In this document: piece after piece, positions 8,879 through 17,705 of the stretch | Position numbering within the stretch: the stretch's first letter is position 1 | How the letters are laid out: each line of letters opens with the position of its first letter | From: Solwaraspora sp. WMMD406 | GTDB lineage: Bacteria; Actinomycetota; Actinomycetes; Mycobacteriales; Micromonosporaceae | Direction of reading: 5' to 3' | NCBI RefSeq assembly: GCF_029626025.1 | Contig: NZ_JARUBF010000001.1 | Location: 5,426,001 to 5,490,000 of the forward strand | DNA: 64,000 nucleotides | Translations under genes and position numbers: made by a program | Notes under the pieces: model-generated | Seen by the model: the letters and a program-made list of their open reading frames with translations, nothing else | What the model was told of the DNA's origin: nothing | The model's database searches: none

Positions 8879-11021
8879 TCTCCGCCGGCGGCACCGGGCC
8901 GCCGAAGTACCGGCCCTGCGCCTGGTCGCAGCCGAGCGCCACCAACCGGGTCGCCTGCTGGCGGGTCTCCACCGCCTCTGCGGTCACGGTCAGGTCGAGC
9001 GCGTGGGCCAGCCGGACCAACGCGTCGACGATCCGCTCGTCGCGGTCTCCGTCCGGTCCGGCGGCCCGCATCCCCTCCACGAAGGGACCGGCGAGCTTCA
9101 ACACATGGATGGGCAGGCGGCGCAGATAGGCCAGATTCGAGTAGCCGGTACCGAAATCGTCGATCGCCAGCCGGACACCGAGACCCGCCAGCCGCCGCAG
9201 CGCCCGCAGCGGCTCGCCACCGGGCGCCATCAGCGCGCTTTCGGTCAGTTCCAGTTGCAGCAGGTCGGCCGGGAGCCCGGTCCGGGTCAGCACCCCGGCG
9301 ACCGTGCCGACGATCTGGGGATCGCTGACCTGCCGGGCCGACAGGTTGACGCTGACCGCGATCGGCTGGCGGGGGAAGTTCACCCGCCAGTCGTTGGCCT
9401 GCCGGCAGGAGCGCTCCAGCACCCAACGGCCCAGTCTGACGATCAGCCCGGTTTCCTCGGCGAGCCCGATGAACCGATCGGGGCCGAGTCGGCCGAGTTC
9501 GGGATGCTGCCACCGGACGAGCGCCTCGACCGCCGTGATCGTTCCGTCCGGCAACCGCGTGATCGGCTGGTACTCGACGACGAACTCACCCCGGTCGAGG
9601 GCCGCCGGCAGCGCCGCGGCCAGCGCGGACCGGGTGACGTGGTGTGCGGCGCGGACCGGATCGAACAACGCCCACCGGCCACGGCCCTCGGCCTTGGCCC
9701 AGTACAGGGTGGTGTCGGCGGCTTTCATCACCTCGGTAGGTGTGTTGCCCGCCGCCGGCGACATGACGACCCCGACGCTGGCCGAGACAGTCAGCTGATG
9801 ATCACCGATGTGAATCGGAGCTCCGACCGCGGTGAGCGCCGTCTGCGCGACAGCGGTCACCTGCGGCGTGCCGGCGCACCTGTCCACCAGGATCACGAAC
9901 TCGTCACCGCCCATCCGGGCGACCAGGTGCCCCGGGCCGGCGACACAGTCGGCCAGCCGCCGGGCCACCACCGTCAGCAGCTGGTCCCCGACGTCATGGC
10001 CGAGCCCGTCGTTGATCGACTTGAATCCGTCGAGGTCGAGGAAGCAGAGTCCGATCCGCCGGTCCGGCTCGTCCGGTGCGGCCAGGGCCCGGGACAGCCG
10101 ATCGAAGAACAGGGTCCGGTTGGGCAGCCCGGTCAGTGGATCGTGCTCGGCCTGGAAACGTAGCCGCTCCTGCATCTCGTACCGGTCGGTGATGTCTTCC
10201 ACCATCGCCACGGTGAACCTCGGCCGGCCGTCGTCGTGGCGGATCAACGACACGGCCAGGTCGGTCCAGACCGAGGAACCGTCCCGGCGGAAGTAGCGGT
10301 TCTCCATCCGTACGCTGTCGTGCTTGCCCTTGATCAGCTCGCTGTAGAGCTGCCGCGTCCCTGAGGCGTCGTCGGGATGGAACAGTGCCCCGACGTCGAC
10401 GTCGCGCAGCTCGTCGACGGAGTAGCCGAGCAGGTCGGCGAAGGCCTGGTTGACCTCGATCATCCGGCCGTCGAGGTCGGCGATGCCGATGCCCAGCGCG
10501 GCACCGGTGAAGACCGCCCGGAACCGGGCCTCGCTGTCGCGCAGCGCCTGTTCCGCGGCGTCGCGTGCCGTCCACGCCGCCCGGCGGATACTGGACTGCT
10601 GATCGAAGGTGCGGTGCCGCAACGCGCGCGAGAAGCCCTCGGCCAGGGCGCCCTGCAGGTGACTGATCCGTTCCCGGGCAGACGGCGAATCGACCAGGTC
10701 GGGCAGAACCAGCGGCAGGAATCGCTCGCTGAGCGCCCGGACCGACCAGTCGAGGACCGCCGGATCGGTCAGGTGTCCCTCGACCAGCCCTCGACCGACG
10801 TCGCGGCCGATCTGGTCGCTGAACGATGGTGCCCGGACCGCCGCAGCCAGCCGTTGCGTGTGCCGGTACAGGACGTCCGTGGTCTCAGCGACACTCGGCC
10901 GCAGGTAGCCGAGGCGCGCTGCCGCCGCCGCCCAGTCCCGGGCGAAACGACCGGCGCCGTCGAGGCCGCTGCTGTCAGGACCGGCACCACCGCCGGCGTC
11001 TGCCACGTCGGACGGCGGCAT
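8799..11021 (-). CDS. PAS-GGDEF-EAL cyclic-di-GMP signalling protein
   Basis: This 740-residue cytoplasmic protein controls cyclic-di-GMP. An N-terminal helical region without a named domain (1-150) is followed by PAS/PAC (about 160-285, RFRAVFTGAALGIGIADLDG). The GGDEF domain (about 290-455) has DPLTGLPNR and an intact ARMGGDEFVIL active site. The EAL domain (about 475-720) has TAVEALVRW, QLELTESALM, AIDDFGTGYSNL, HVLKLAGPF and AEAVET. No RxxD inhibitory site is visible before GGDEF. The usual KID motif of EAL reads KLA here, although the EAL Glu, DDFG pair, Lys and EAVE residues are present. The layout resembles Streptomyces PAS-GGDEF-EAL proteins such as RmdA. Both synthesis and hydrolysis are plausible. 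Confidence 0.92.
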   Translation of the reverse strand: MPPSDVADAGGGAGPDSSGLDGAGRFARDWAAAAARLGYLRPSVAETTDVLYRHTQRLAAAVRAPSFSDQIGRDVGRGLVEGHLTDPAVLDWSVRALSERFLPLVLPDLVDSPSARERISHLQGALAEGFSRALRHRTFDQQSSIRRAAWTARDAAEQALRDSEARFRAVFTGAALGIGIADLDGRMIEVNQAFADLLGYSVDELRDVDVGALFHPDDASGTRQLYSELIKGKHDSVRMENRYFRRDGSSVWTDLAVSLIRHDDGRPRFTVAMVEDITDRYEMQERLRFQAEHDPLTGLPNRTLFFDRLSRALAAPDEPDRRIGLCFLDLDGFKSINDGLGHDVGDQLLTVVARRLADCVAGPGHLVARMGGDEFVILVDRCAGTPQVTAVAQTALTAVGAPIHIGDHQLTVSASVGVVMSPAAGNTPTEVMKAADTTLYWAKAEGRGRWALFDPVRAAHHVTRSALAAALPAALDRGEFVVEYQPITRLPDGTITAVEALVRWQHPELGRLGPDRFIGLAEETGLIVRLGRWVLERSCRQANDWRVNFPRQPIAVSVNLSARQVSDPQIVGTVAGVLTRTGLPADLLQLELTESALMAPGGEPLRALRRLAGLGVRLAIDDFGTGYSNLAYLRRLPIHVLKLAGPFVEGMRAAGPDGDRDERIVDALVRLAHALDLTVTAEAVETRQQATRLVALGCDQAQGRYFGGPVPPAEITALLAAGPVVPDGSAGPDGPAAGAR

Positions 11022-11023
11022 CG

Positions 11024-11263
11024 TCAGCCCGGACGGGTGTCGTGGCGGGCGGCTTCACCGAGGCGTGCCGACCGGTCGTCGACGTCGCCGAGGCCGTCGG
11101 GCCGGCACAGTGGATCCCCCGGGCCGACCGGCCGCCACAGTGACAGGTGGACGATGCCTGGGCCGAGGAGGGTGGCGTCGTCGGGCATCGCGGTCACTTC
11201 TGCCCGCGACCGGAGGCTGATCAGGTCGGCCCCGACCGGGACCTCGCTGGCCTGCTCCGTCAT
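11024..11263 (-). CDS. Small hypothetical protein upstream of the GGDEF/EAL gene
   Basis: This 79-residue frame starts at an ATG at 11263 and ends 2 bp before the GGDEF/EAL start codon, so it would be translationally coupled to it. The first half ([38 protein letters not shown]) looks protein-like; the second half is rich in Gly, Asp and Arg. I do not recognise a family. Its position and strand argue for a real leader gene, but a chance frame cannot be excluded. Confidence 0.4.
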   Translation of the reverse strand: MTEQASEVPVGADLISLRSRAEVTAMPDDATLLGPGIVHLSLWRPVGPGDPLCRPDGLGDVDDRSARLGEAARHDTRPG

Positions 11264-11453
11264 GCGACCTCAGCTTCCTCGCGCGGCGGATCTCCGCGCG
11301 GCCCGCCCCGCACGGCACGCCCCCTCACAACGTGCGGGCTCATGGTAACGCCATGGCGGTGGAATGTGCATCGTTGGCAGATTCACGACAATGTCAGTCA
11401 CCCGCCCGACGGCATCCGGCGAACCCCGGTCACCACGATGCCTCCAGCGCCGG

Positions 11454-12659
11454 TCACCGTGGAGCCTCCAGCAGCAGCGAGATCCCCTGCCCGACCCCGA
11501 TACACATGGTGCACAGTGCCCGCCGGCCGCCTCGTCGGTCGAGTTCCATCGCCGCGGTCAGCGCGAGCCGGGCGCCACTGGCGCCCAGCGGATGCCCGAG
11601 CGCGATCGCTCCGCCGTTGGGATTGACGTGTTCGGCGTCCGACGGCAGGCCCAGCTCCCGTAGCACCGCCACCGCCTGTGCCGCGAAGGCCTCGTTGAGC
11701 TCGATCACATCCACCTCGGACAGCGTGACGCCGAGGCGGCCGAGCAGTCGGCGGGTCGCCGGCACCGGGCCGATACCCATCACCCGGGGTGCCACCCCGG
11801 CGGTGGCCGCACCGCGTACCCGGGCCAGCGGGGTGAGTCCGTAGCGGCGCACCGCCTCGGCGCTGGCGACCAGAAGTGCCACGGCCCCGTCGTTGACCCC
11901 GGAGGAGTTGCCGGCGGTGACGGTGCCGCCGGCGCGAAACGGCGTCGGCAGCGCGGCGAGCTTCTCCAGCGTCGTCTCGCGGGGATGCTCGTCGACCGAG
12001 ACGGTGGCGGTGCCCTTGCGCCCCTGCGGCACGTCGATCGGCACGATCTCCGCCGCCAGCCGGCCGTCGTCGCGCGCCCGCGCCGCCCGCTGCTGCGACC
12101 GCAGCGCGAACGCGTCCTGATCGGCCCGGTCCACCCCGTACTCGGCGGCGACGTTCTCCGCCGTCTCCGGCATCGAGTCGATGCCCCAATCCGCCGCCAT
12201 CAGCGGATTGACCAGCCGCCAACCGATGGTGGTGTCGTAGATCTCGGCCGCGCGGGAGAAGGCCGTCGCGGCCTTGGGCTGCACGAACGGCGCCCGGCTC
12301 ATGCTCTCCACCCCGCCGGCCACCACGAGGTCCGCCTCACCGGCGACGATCGCCCGGGCGGCGATCGCCACCGCGTCCAACCCGGACCCGCAGAGCCGGT
12401 TGACCGTGGTGCCACTGACCTCCTGCGGCAGACCGGCCAGCAGCGCGGCCATCCGGGCCACGTTGCGGTTGTCCTCCCCCGCCTGGTTGGCGCAACCGAG
12501 TACGACGTCGTCCACGGCCGCCCAGTCCACCGTCGGGTGCCGGTGCGTCAGTTCGCGGATCACTTGGGCGGCCAGGTCGTCCGGGCGTACGGCGGCGAGC
12601 GCCCCGGCGTACCGACCGATGGGCGTACGGACCCCGGCGACCAGGTAGGCGACAGACAC
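11454..12659 (-). CDS. pcaF: 3-oxoadipyl-CoA thiolase
   Basis: This enzyme cleaves 3-oxoadipyl-CoA to succinyl-CoA and acetyl-CoA, the last step of the beta-ketoadipate pathway. The 401-residue thiolase has the nucleophilic Cys in [25 protein letters not shown], the catalytic His in [14 protein letters not shown] and the second Cys in [11 protein letters not shown]. The GTG start at 12659 is chosen because GAGGAGGAAC lies 7-8 bp upstream and it gives the standard length. An in-frame start further upstream would run through the tandem repeat. It is the last gene of the minus-strand ABC-transporter operon diverging from the pob/pca genes, which supports pcaF over a generic acetyl-CoA acetyltransferase. 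Confidence 0.9.
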   Translation of the reverse strand: MSVAYLVAGVRTPIGRYAGALAAVRPDDLAAQVIRELTHRHPTVDWAAVDDVVLGCANQAGEDNRNVARMAALLAGLPQEVSGTTVNRLCGSGLDAVAIAARAIVAGEADLVVAGGVESMSRAPFVQPKAATAFSRAAEIYDTTIGWRLVNPLMAADWGIDSMPETAENVAAEYGVDRADQDAFALRSQQRAARARDDGRLAAEIVPIDVPQGRKGTATVSVDEHPRETTLEKLAALPTPFRAGGTVTAGNSSGVNDGAVALLVASAEAVRRYGLTPLARVRGAATAGVAPRVMGIGPVPATRRLLGRLGVTLSEVDVIELNEAFAAQAVAVLRELGLPSDAEHVNPNGGAIALGHPLGASGARLALTAAMELDRRGGRRALCTMCIGVGQGISLLLEAPR

Positions 12660-12682
12660 GACGGTTCCTCCTCGACTCGGCG

Positions 12683-12820
12683 ACGACCGCTCGACGCGAC
12701 CACCGCTGTGACGACCGCTCGACGCGGCCGCCGGTGTGACGGCCACTCGACGCGGCCGCCGGTGTGACGGCCACTCGACGCGACCGTCGGCTCAATGCTG
12801 ACCGCTCGACGTGACCGTCG
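12683..12820. repeat. 28-bp tandem repeat between the ABC ATPase gene and pcaF
   Basis: There are four consecutive 28-bp units at 12683, 12711, 12739 and 12767, each a variant of ACGACCGCTCGACGCG followed by GCCGCCGGTGTG, plus a diverged fifth partial unit to about 12820. Copies 2 and 3 differ at only two positions. There are no spacers, so this is a minisatellite and not a CRISPR array. The array enters the 3' end of the ABC ATPase gene and supplies its last codons. Confidence 0.88.
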
Positions 12821-13592
12821 GGCGGTGGCCCCGCTTGGCCGCCTGGATCTGCTCGTAGACGTGCCCACGCAACTGGGTGAACCGCGGATCGGCGCGGGTG
12901 TGCAACTGGTCCCGGACGGCGGGCAGATCGATCGGCAGGTCCTGCTGGACCACCGTCGGCGACGAGGAGAGGATCAGCACCCGCTGACCGAGGTAGACCG
13001 CCTCGTCGATGTCGTGTGTGACGAACAGGATGGTCACCCCGAGCCGCTGCCACAGCTGGCGGATCAGATCCTCCAGGTCCGCCCGGGTCTGGGCGTCAAC
13101 CGCCGCGAACGGCTCGTCCATCAACAGCATGTCCGGCTGGTACGCCACGGCACGGGCGATCGCCACCCGCTGCTGCATGCCGCCGGAGAGCTGCCAGGGA
13201 TAGGCGTGGTGGGTGTCACCGAGACCGACGGCGGTCAGCGCCTCGTCGACGAGTTCCCGTCGCCGGGTCCGAGGCATCCGCTTGCGTCGCAGCGGCAGCT
13301 CCACGTTGTCCCGCACGTTCATCCAGGGAAACAGGCTGCGCCCGTACTCCTGGAACACCACGGCCATCCCCGGCGGCGGCCCGGTGACCGCCGCCCCGCG
13401 CAGGCGCACCTCGCCGGAAGTCGGCGCCAGCAGCCCGGCCATGCACTTGAGCAGGGTGGTCTTGCCGCAACCCGACGGTCCGACCAGGCAGACCAGCTCG
13501 CCCGCGTCGATGGTGAAGGTGAGGTCGCGGATCGCCTCCACCGGACGCTGGCGTCCGTCGTAGACCTTCCGCAGACCCGACACGTCGAGCAT
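12792..13592 (-). CDS. ABC transporter ATPase, NitT/TauT (SsuB/TauB) type
   Basis: This is the ATP-hydrolysing subunit of an importer. It has Walker A GPSGCGKTTLLK, the Q-loop in VVFQEYGRSLFPW, signature LSGGMQQRVAIARA, Walker B MLLMDEPFAAVD and the H-loop in FVTHDIDEA. The 266-residue length is normal. The C-terminal PTVTSSGQH is encoded by the neighbouring tandem repeat and probably replaced or extended the original end. It lies 30 bp downstream of the second permease gene and 132 bp before pcaF. The context suggests uptake of an aromatic acid such as 4-hydroxybenzoate or protocatechuate; this is inferred from gene neighbours only. Confidence 0.92.
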   Translation of the reverse strand: MLDVSGLRKVYDGRQRPVEAIRDLTFTIDAGELVCLVGPSGCGKTTLLKCMAGLLAPTSGEVRLRGAAVTGPPPGMAVVFQEYGRSLFPWMNVRDNVELPLRRKRMPRTRRRELVDEALTAVGLGDTHHAYPWQLSGGMQQRVAIARAVAYQPDMLLMDEPFAAVDAQTRADLEDLIRQLWQRLGVTILFVTHDIDEAVYLGQRVLILSSSPTVVQQDLPIDLPAVRDQLHTRADPRFTQLRGHVYEQIQAAKRGHRPTVTSSGQH

Positions 13593-13622
13593 GACCCGAT
13601 CTCCTCCTTCGAAGGCCGGCCG

Positions 13623-14399
13623 TCAGGAGCCGCGCTGGACGCGGCGCAGGCCGTGGTACCAGGCCAACGCCCGGTTCTCGACGAACCGGAACACGACCGA
13701 CAGGGCGAACCCGAGCAGGCCGAGCAGCAGGATGCCGCTCCACATCTCCGGGATCGCGAAACCGCGCTGGAACTGCACGATGGTGAAGCCGAGGCCGTTG
13801 CTGGCCGCGAACATCTCGCTGATCACCATCAGGATGATGCCGATGGACAGGGCCTGGCGCATGCCGACGGCGATCTGCGGGCTGGCCGAGCGCAGCACCA
13901 GGTGACGCAGCCGGGCAAGCCGGGTCAGGCCGTACGCCCGGGCGGTGTCGGCCAGCACCTCGTCGGTGGCCCGGACCCCTTCGACGGTGTTGAGCAGGAT
14001 CGGCCAGACGCAGCCGATGGCGATGACCATGACCTTCATGGTGTCGTCGATCCCGGCGAAGAGCATGATGATCGGCACCAGTACCGGCGGTGGGATGGCC
14101 CGGAAGAACTCCAACACCGGTTCGACGACGGCTCGGACGGCGCGAAAGCTGCCGACGACGACGCCGAGACCCACTCCGACGACGACGGCCACCGTGTATC
14201 CGCCGGCCAGCCGCGACAGACTCGGCAGTACGTCGGCCCGCAGGCGGTCGACGGTCCAGACCTCGGCGAAGGTGGCCAGGATCTCGCGCAGTGGTGGCGA
14301 ATAGAACGTGGTGCTGTCGTCGGTGGCGAACCACCAGGCGGCCAGCAGCAGGATCGGCAACCCGACGACGAGACCGCCCCGCTTGAGCAGACCGGTCAT
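13623..14399 (-). CDS. ABC transporter permease, NitT/TauT type (second)
   Basis: This inner-membrane subunit of 258 residues has about six hydrophobic segments (LVVGLPILLLAAWWF, GGYTVAVVVGVGLGVVVG, VLVPIIMLFAGI, ILLLGLLGFALSVVF and others). The EAA-type cytoplasmic loop is at about residue 160 (DTARAYGLTRLARLRHLVLRSASPQIAVG). The ATG at 14399 overlaps the previous permease's stop by 4 bp (ATGA), which fixes the start. With 14396-15316 it would form the heterodimeric channel of the importer in the pca cluster. Confidence 0.92.
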   Translation of the reverse strand: MTGLLKRGGLVVGLPILLLAAWWFATDDSTTFYSPPLREILATFAEVWTVDRLRADVLPSLSRLAGGYTVAVVVGVGLGVVVGSFRAVRAVVEPVLEFFRAIPPPVLVPIIMLFAGIDDTMKVMVIAIGCVWPILLNTVEGVRATDEVLADTARAYGLTRLARLRHLVLRSASPQIAVGMRQALSIGIILMVISEMFAASNGLGFTIVQFQRGFAIPEMWSGILLLGLLGFALSVVFRFVENRALAWYHGLRRVQRGS

Positions 14400-15316
14400 C
14401 CGGCCACCTCGGCGCGCATCGACTGGTGCCACGACAACACCCGTCGCTCGACGGCCCGGGCGACCAGGTTGATCGCCACGCCGAGCAGTCCGGTGACGAC
14501 GACCAGGGCGTACATCAGCGGCACCGCTCCGGAGGTCTGCGCCACCGCGATCCGGTTGCCCAGACCGGGTGCGCCGATGACGAGCTCGGCGGTGATGGCC
14601 AGGACCAGCGCGACGGCGGCGGCCAGCCGTACGCCGGTCAGCACGTACGGCAGGGCGGTGGGCCAGACGACGTGCCGCACTCGGGCCCAGGTGCCCAGAC
14701 CGTAGCTGCGGGCGGTCTCGTCGGCCACCGGGTCGACGTCCTGTACGCCGTACAGCACCTGGACCAGCACCTGCCAGAACGCCGCGTAGACGACGAGCAG
14801 CAGGCTGGATTCGATGCCGGTGCCGAACAGCAGCACGGCCAGCGGGATCAGCGCGACCGACGGGATCGGGCGGAGGAACTCGATGGTGGAGGCGGTCGCC
14901 GCCCGCAGCAGTGGTACGGAGCCGATCAGCACCCCGACGCCGACACCGGCACCGACCGCGATGGCCAGGCCGATCGCCCACGCGGTCAGGGTGCTGCCGA
15001 GCGCGGTCCAGAAGGCGTCGTCGCCGACCAGGTCGATCAGGGCGGCGACGATCTCGGTGGCCGGTGGCAGGTACCGGGACGACACGAGCGGGGTCGCGGG
15101 CAGGATCTGGGCCAGGGCGAGGAGGCCGACCAGTCCGGCGAGGCCGAGCAGGGCGTCGGGCGGGCGACGCCGGCCGGCCCGGTCGGCCGGGTCGCCCCGC
15201 CCACCGGTTGCGGCCCGGGTGTGGTCCGGGCCGGAACCGGCCGGGGACGAGCCGGCCGGGGACGTGTCCCGGTAGGGGGTGGTACCCCCTACCGGGGTGT
15301 TGCCGGCCGGTGTCAC
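14396..15316 (-). CDS. ABC transporter permease, NitT/TauT type (first)
   Basis: This 306-residue inner-membrane permease has the EAA loop DETARSYGLGTWARVRHVVWP followed by ALPYVLTGVRLA. The GTG start at 15316 overlaps the binding-protein stop by 4 bp and is preferred to a start 34 codons upstream inside that gene. The first 55 residues are a hydrophilic Pro/Gly/Thr/Arg-rich tail (TPAGNTPVGGTTPYRD...), unusual for this family, before the first hydrophobic segment LLGLAGLVGLLALAQIL. It is part of the four-gene importer operon. Confidence 0.9.
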   Translation of the reverse strand: MTPAGNTPVGGTTPYRDTSPAGSSPAGSGPDHTRAATGGRGDPADRAGRRRPPDALLGLAGLVGLLALAQILPATPLVSSRYLPPATEIVAALIDLVGDDAFWTALGSTLTAWAIGLAIAVGAGVGVGVLIGSVPLLRAATASTIEFLRPIPSVALIPLAVLLFGTGIESSLLLVVYAAFWQVLVQVLYGVQDVDPVADETARSYGLGTWARVRHVVWPTALPYVLTGVRLAAAVALVLAITAELVIGAPGLGNRIAVAQTSGAVPLMYALVVVTGLLGVAINLVARAVERRVLSWHQSMRAEVAG

Positions 15317-16269
15317 GGCAGCAGCGCGTCCAGGTCCGGCTCGGTCTCGAAGACGCCGTCGGCGAGACCGAGTTCGGCGACCCTCTGGATCGACGCGCGG
15401 TTGATCTCGGTCGGCCACATGGGCAGCGTCATCGAATCCAGGATGGCCTGGTCGATGTCGGTGTAGCTACGCAGCACGGTCCGCACCTCGTCCGGGTGGG
15501 CGTTGGCGTACGACAGCGACTCCGCCATCGCTTCCTCGAAGGCGCTGACCAGCTCGGGGTCCTCCTGGGCGAGCTTGGTGCTGGTGAAGTAGACCGCGAC
15601 GGTCAGGTTGGCGGCGGTGTCGACGAAGTTCCAGGCGACGACGCGCGCGCCGGCGTCCCGGGCGATGGCGAGCGAGGGCTCGACGACCCAGGCGGCGTCG
15701 ACGTCGCCGTTCTCGATCGCTGCGGGCATCTGGGCGAACGCCATTTCGACGAATTCGATGCCGTCGGGGTCGCCGCCGGCCTTGCGCACCGATTCCCGCA
15801 CGCTGGTGTCGCCGATGTTCTTGAGGGTGTTGACGGCGATCTTCTTGCCGGCGAGGTCGGCCGGGGTCTGGATCGGGCTGTCTCCCGCGACGATGACGCC
15901 GCCGAAGTCGCCGTCGGCGTTGCCGGTGGAGGCGACGCCGTTGGCGACCACCTTGACCGGTACGTCCCGGGTCTGCGCGGTGAGCAGCGAGGTCACGTTG
16001 CTGAAGCCGAACTGGAACTGCTCGCTGACCACACCGGGGACGATGGCGGCACCGCCCTGGCCGCTCTCCATCGTGAGGTTGATGCCGCGCTTGCTGAAGA
16101 ACCCCTTTTCGTCACCGAGGTAGATCGGGGCGACATCGACGATCGGGATGACGCCGACGGTGACGTCGGTGAGCGTTTCCGCACCGGTGGAGTCGGTGGA
16201 CGAGTCGGAGCCGCAGGCGGCGACCAGCAGCGCGGCGGCCATGGTGAGGGCGACGAGGGGCCGTCGCAT
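15313..16269 (-). CDS. ABC transporter substrate-binding lipoprotein (NMT1/SsuA family)
   Basis: This extracellular solute-binding lipoprotein has 318 residues. The leader MRRPLVALTMAAALLVAACG carries a lipobox ending at Cys19-20, followed by a Ser/Thr/Asp linker and the type-2 periplasmic-binding fold (TVGVIPIVDVAPIYLGDEKGFF, FGFSNVTSLLTA, LAGKKIAVNTLKNIGD, AWVVEPSLAIARDAGA). The ATG at 16269 follows GGAGGTCCC. It is the first gene of the minus-strand operon that ends in pcaF and diverges from pobA across 153 bp holding the candidate PcaR operator. An aromatic ligand is likely from context; the sequence alone does not define it. Confidence 0.92.
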   Translation of the reverse strand: MRRPLVALTMAAALLVAACGSDSSTDSTGAETLTDVTVGVIPIVDVAPIYLGDEKGFFSKRGINLTMESGQGGAAIVPGVVSEQFQFGFSNVTSLLTAQTRDVPVKVVANGVASTGNADGDFGGVIVAGDSPIQTPADLAGKKIAVNTLKNIGDTSVRESVRKAGGDPDGIEFVEMAFAQMPAAIENGDVDAAWVVEPSLAIARDAGARVVAWNFVDTAANLTVAVYFTSTKLAQEDPELVSAFEEAMAESLSYANAHPDEVRTVLRSYTDIDQAILDSMTLPMWPTEINRASIQRVAELGLADGVFETEPDLDALLP

Positions 16270-16313
16270 GGGACCTCCAGGTTGGGGGTGATGATGTGGT
16301 GCGTTCGGGGGAT

Positions 16314-16347
16314 GTTCGCTGAACGAACGGTAGTTCTTATGATGAAC
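16314..16347. promoter_or_regulatory. Candidate PcaR operator in the pobA / ABC-transporter divergent promoter
   Basis: GTTCGCTGAACGAAC (16314-16328) is an inverted repeat GTTCG-N5-CGAAC. A second dyad, GTTC-N7-GAAC, follows at 16333-16347 and contains TATGAT (16338-16343), a possible -10 box toward pobA. The same GTTCG-N5-CGAAC architecture recurs before pcaI. IclR-family PcaR sites known from Pseudomonas have a comparable 15-bp form (GTTCGATAATCGCAC). Confidence 0.65.
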
Positions 16348-16422
16348 GTACGATGTGGCCTGGCTCAGGTCAATGTCACATCTCGGAAATGCCCTGCGAT
16401 TCCGGCAGGGGGAGGGAGCACC

Positions 16423-17613
16423 GTGCGCACCCAGGTTGGCATCATCGGAGCGGGACCGGCCGGACTGATGCTCTCCCACTTGTTGCATCAGGAGGGCATC
16501 GAGTCCGTCGTGCTGGAGACCCGCTCCCGGGCGTACGTGGAGAGTCGGGTCCGGGCCGGCGTGCTCGAGCACGACACCGCCGAACTGCTGCGCGACACCG
16601 GAGTGGGCGAGCGGATGACCCGCGAGGGACTTGTGCACACCGGGGTCGAACTGCGCTTCGAGGGCATCACCCGGCGCATCGACCTCAGCGGTCTCACCAA
16701 TGGTCGCCGCATCACCGTCTACGGCCAGCAGGAAGTGGTCAAGGATCTGATCGCCGCCCGACTGGCCGCCGGCGGACAGATCTTGTTCGATGTATCCGAG
16801 GTGACCTTGGAGGGGATCGACACCGATGCCCCGGTGATCCGGTTCGCCCACGAGGGCACCATACGCGAACTGAGCTGCCTGGTCATCGCCGGCTGCGACG
16901 GCTTCCACGGGGTCAGCCGGGGCAGCGTCCCGAAGGGCGCGCTGCGCATCTTCGACCACACGTACCCGTTCAGCTGGCTCGGCATCCTGGCCCGGGCCAC
17001 TCCCTCGGCACACGAGCTGATCTACGCCCACCACGAGCGTGGATTCGCCCTGCACAGCATGCGCAGCACCGAGGTGACCCGGCTCTACCTGCAGGTTCCC
17101 CCGCACACCGAGTTGTCGGACTGGCCGGCCGCCCGGATCTGGGACGAGTTGCACACCCGGCTGGCGACCGAGGACGGCTTCACCCTGACCGAAGGGCCGA
17201 TCCTGGAGCAGGGCGTCACCCCGATGCGCGGTTTCGTCACCGAGCCGATGCGCCACGGGCGGCTCTTCCTCGCCGGTGACGCCGCCCACATCGTTCCGCC
17301 GACCGGCGCCAAGGGGCTGAACCTGGCGGTGGCCGACGTCCGTTTCCTGGCCGAGGCGTTGGGTACCTGGCTACGCCAGGGCCGTGAGACGGGCCTGGAC
17401 GAGTACTCCGCCCGCTGTCTGCGCCGGGTGTGGCGGGTCCAGCACTTCTCGTCGTGGATGACCGGACTGCTGCACCAGCCGGTCGACGCCGACGAATTCA
17501 GCCATCGGCTCCAGGTGGCCCAGCTGGAGTACGTGACCACGTCCACCGCGGCGGCGACCACGCTCGCCGAGAACTACGTCGGGCTGCCGCTGGACTGGAG
17601 CCGGCGGCGTTGA
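16423..17613 (+). CDS. pobA: 4-hydroxybenzoate 3-monooxygenase
   Basis: This FAD enzyme hydroxylates 4-hydroxybenzoate to protocatechuate with NAD(P)H and oxygen. The 396-residue protein has the Rossmann FAD motif GIIGAGPAGLMLSHLL at the N-terminus, SRVRAGVLEH, the DG motif CLVIAGCDGFHGVSR near 165, and the second FAD motif GRLFLAGDAAHIVPPTGAKG near 285, all typical of PobA. The GTG at 16423 is preceded by GGGGGAGGGAG. It is the first plus-strand gene of the cluster and feeds protocatechuate directly to pcaHG. Confidence 0.95.
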   Translation: MRTQVGIIGAGPAGLMLSHLLHQEGIESVVLETRSRAYVESRVRAGVLEHDTAELLRDTGVGERMTREGLVHTGVELRFEGITRRIDLSGLTNGRRITVYGQQEVVKDLIAARLAAGGQILFDVSEVTLEGIDTDAPVIRFAHEGTIRELSCLVIAGCDGFHGVSRGSVPKGALRIFDHTYPFSWLGILARATPSAHELIYAHHERGFALHSMRSTEVTRLYLQVPPHTELSDWPAARIWDELHTRLATEDGFTLTEGPILEQGVTPMRGFVTEPMRHGRLFLAGDAAHIVPPTGAKGLNLAVADVRFLAEALGTWLRQGRETGLDEYSARCLRRVWRVQHFSSWMTGLLHQPVDADEFSHRLQVAQLEYVTTSTAAATTLAENYVGLPLDWSRRR

Positions 17614-17637
17614 CATGCCGTCGAAGCCACCCGTACC

Positions 17638-17660
17638 GTTCGCTTGTCGAACAGCTGTTC
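17638..17660. promoter_or_regulatory. Candidate PcaR operator upstream of pcaI
   Basis: GTTCGCTTGTCGAAC (17638-17652) repeats the GTTCG-N5-CGAAC architecture found before pobA, and 12 of 15 bases are identical between the two sites. It overlaps a perfect 12-bp palindrome, GAACAGCTGTTC (17649-17660). It sits 46 bp before the pcaI start, in the 92-bp gap after pobA, so pcaIJHGBDCR probably has its own promoter. Confidence 0.65.
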
Positions 17661-17705
17661 TTGTAGCGCACCGAGGATGTTCCTGCAGCCACCCGAGGAT
17701 GAGGC

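Noticed and set aside
12660-12746. Longer pcaF start reading through the tandem repeat
   Set aside because: The GTG at 12659 has a strong GAGGAGG site and gives the standard thiolase length; the upstream residues are repeat-encoded.
12683-12820. CRISPR array
   Set aside because: The 28-bp units are contiguous without spacers and no cas genes are present; it is a minisatellite.
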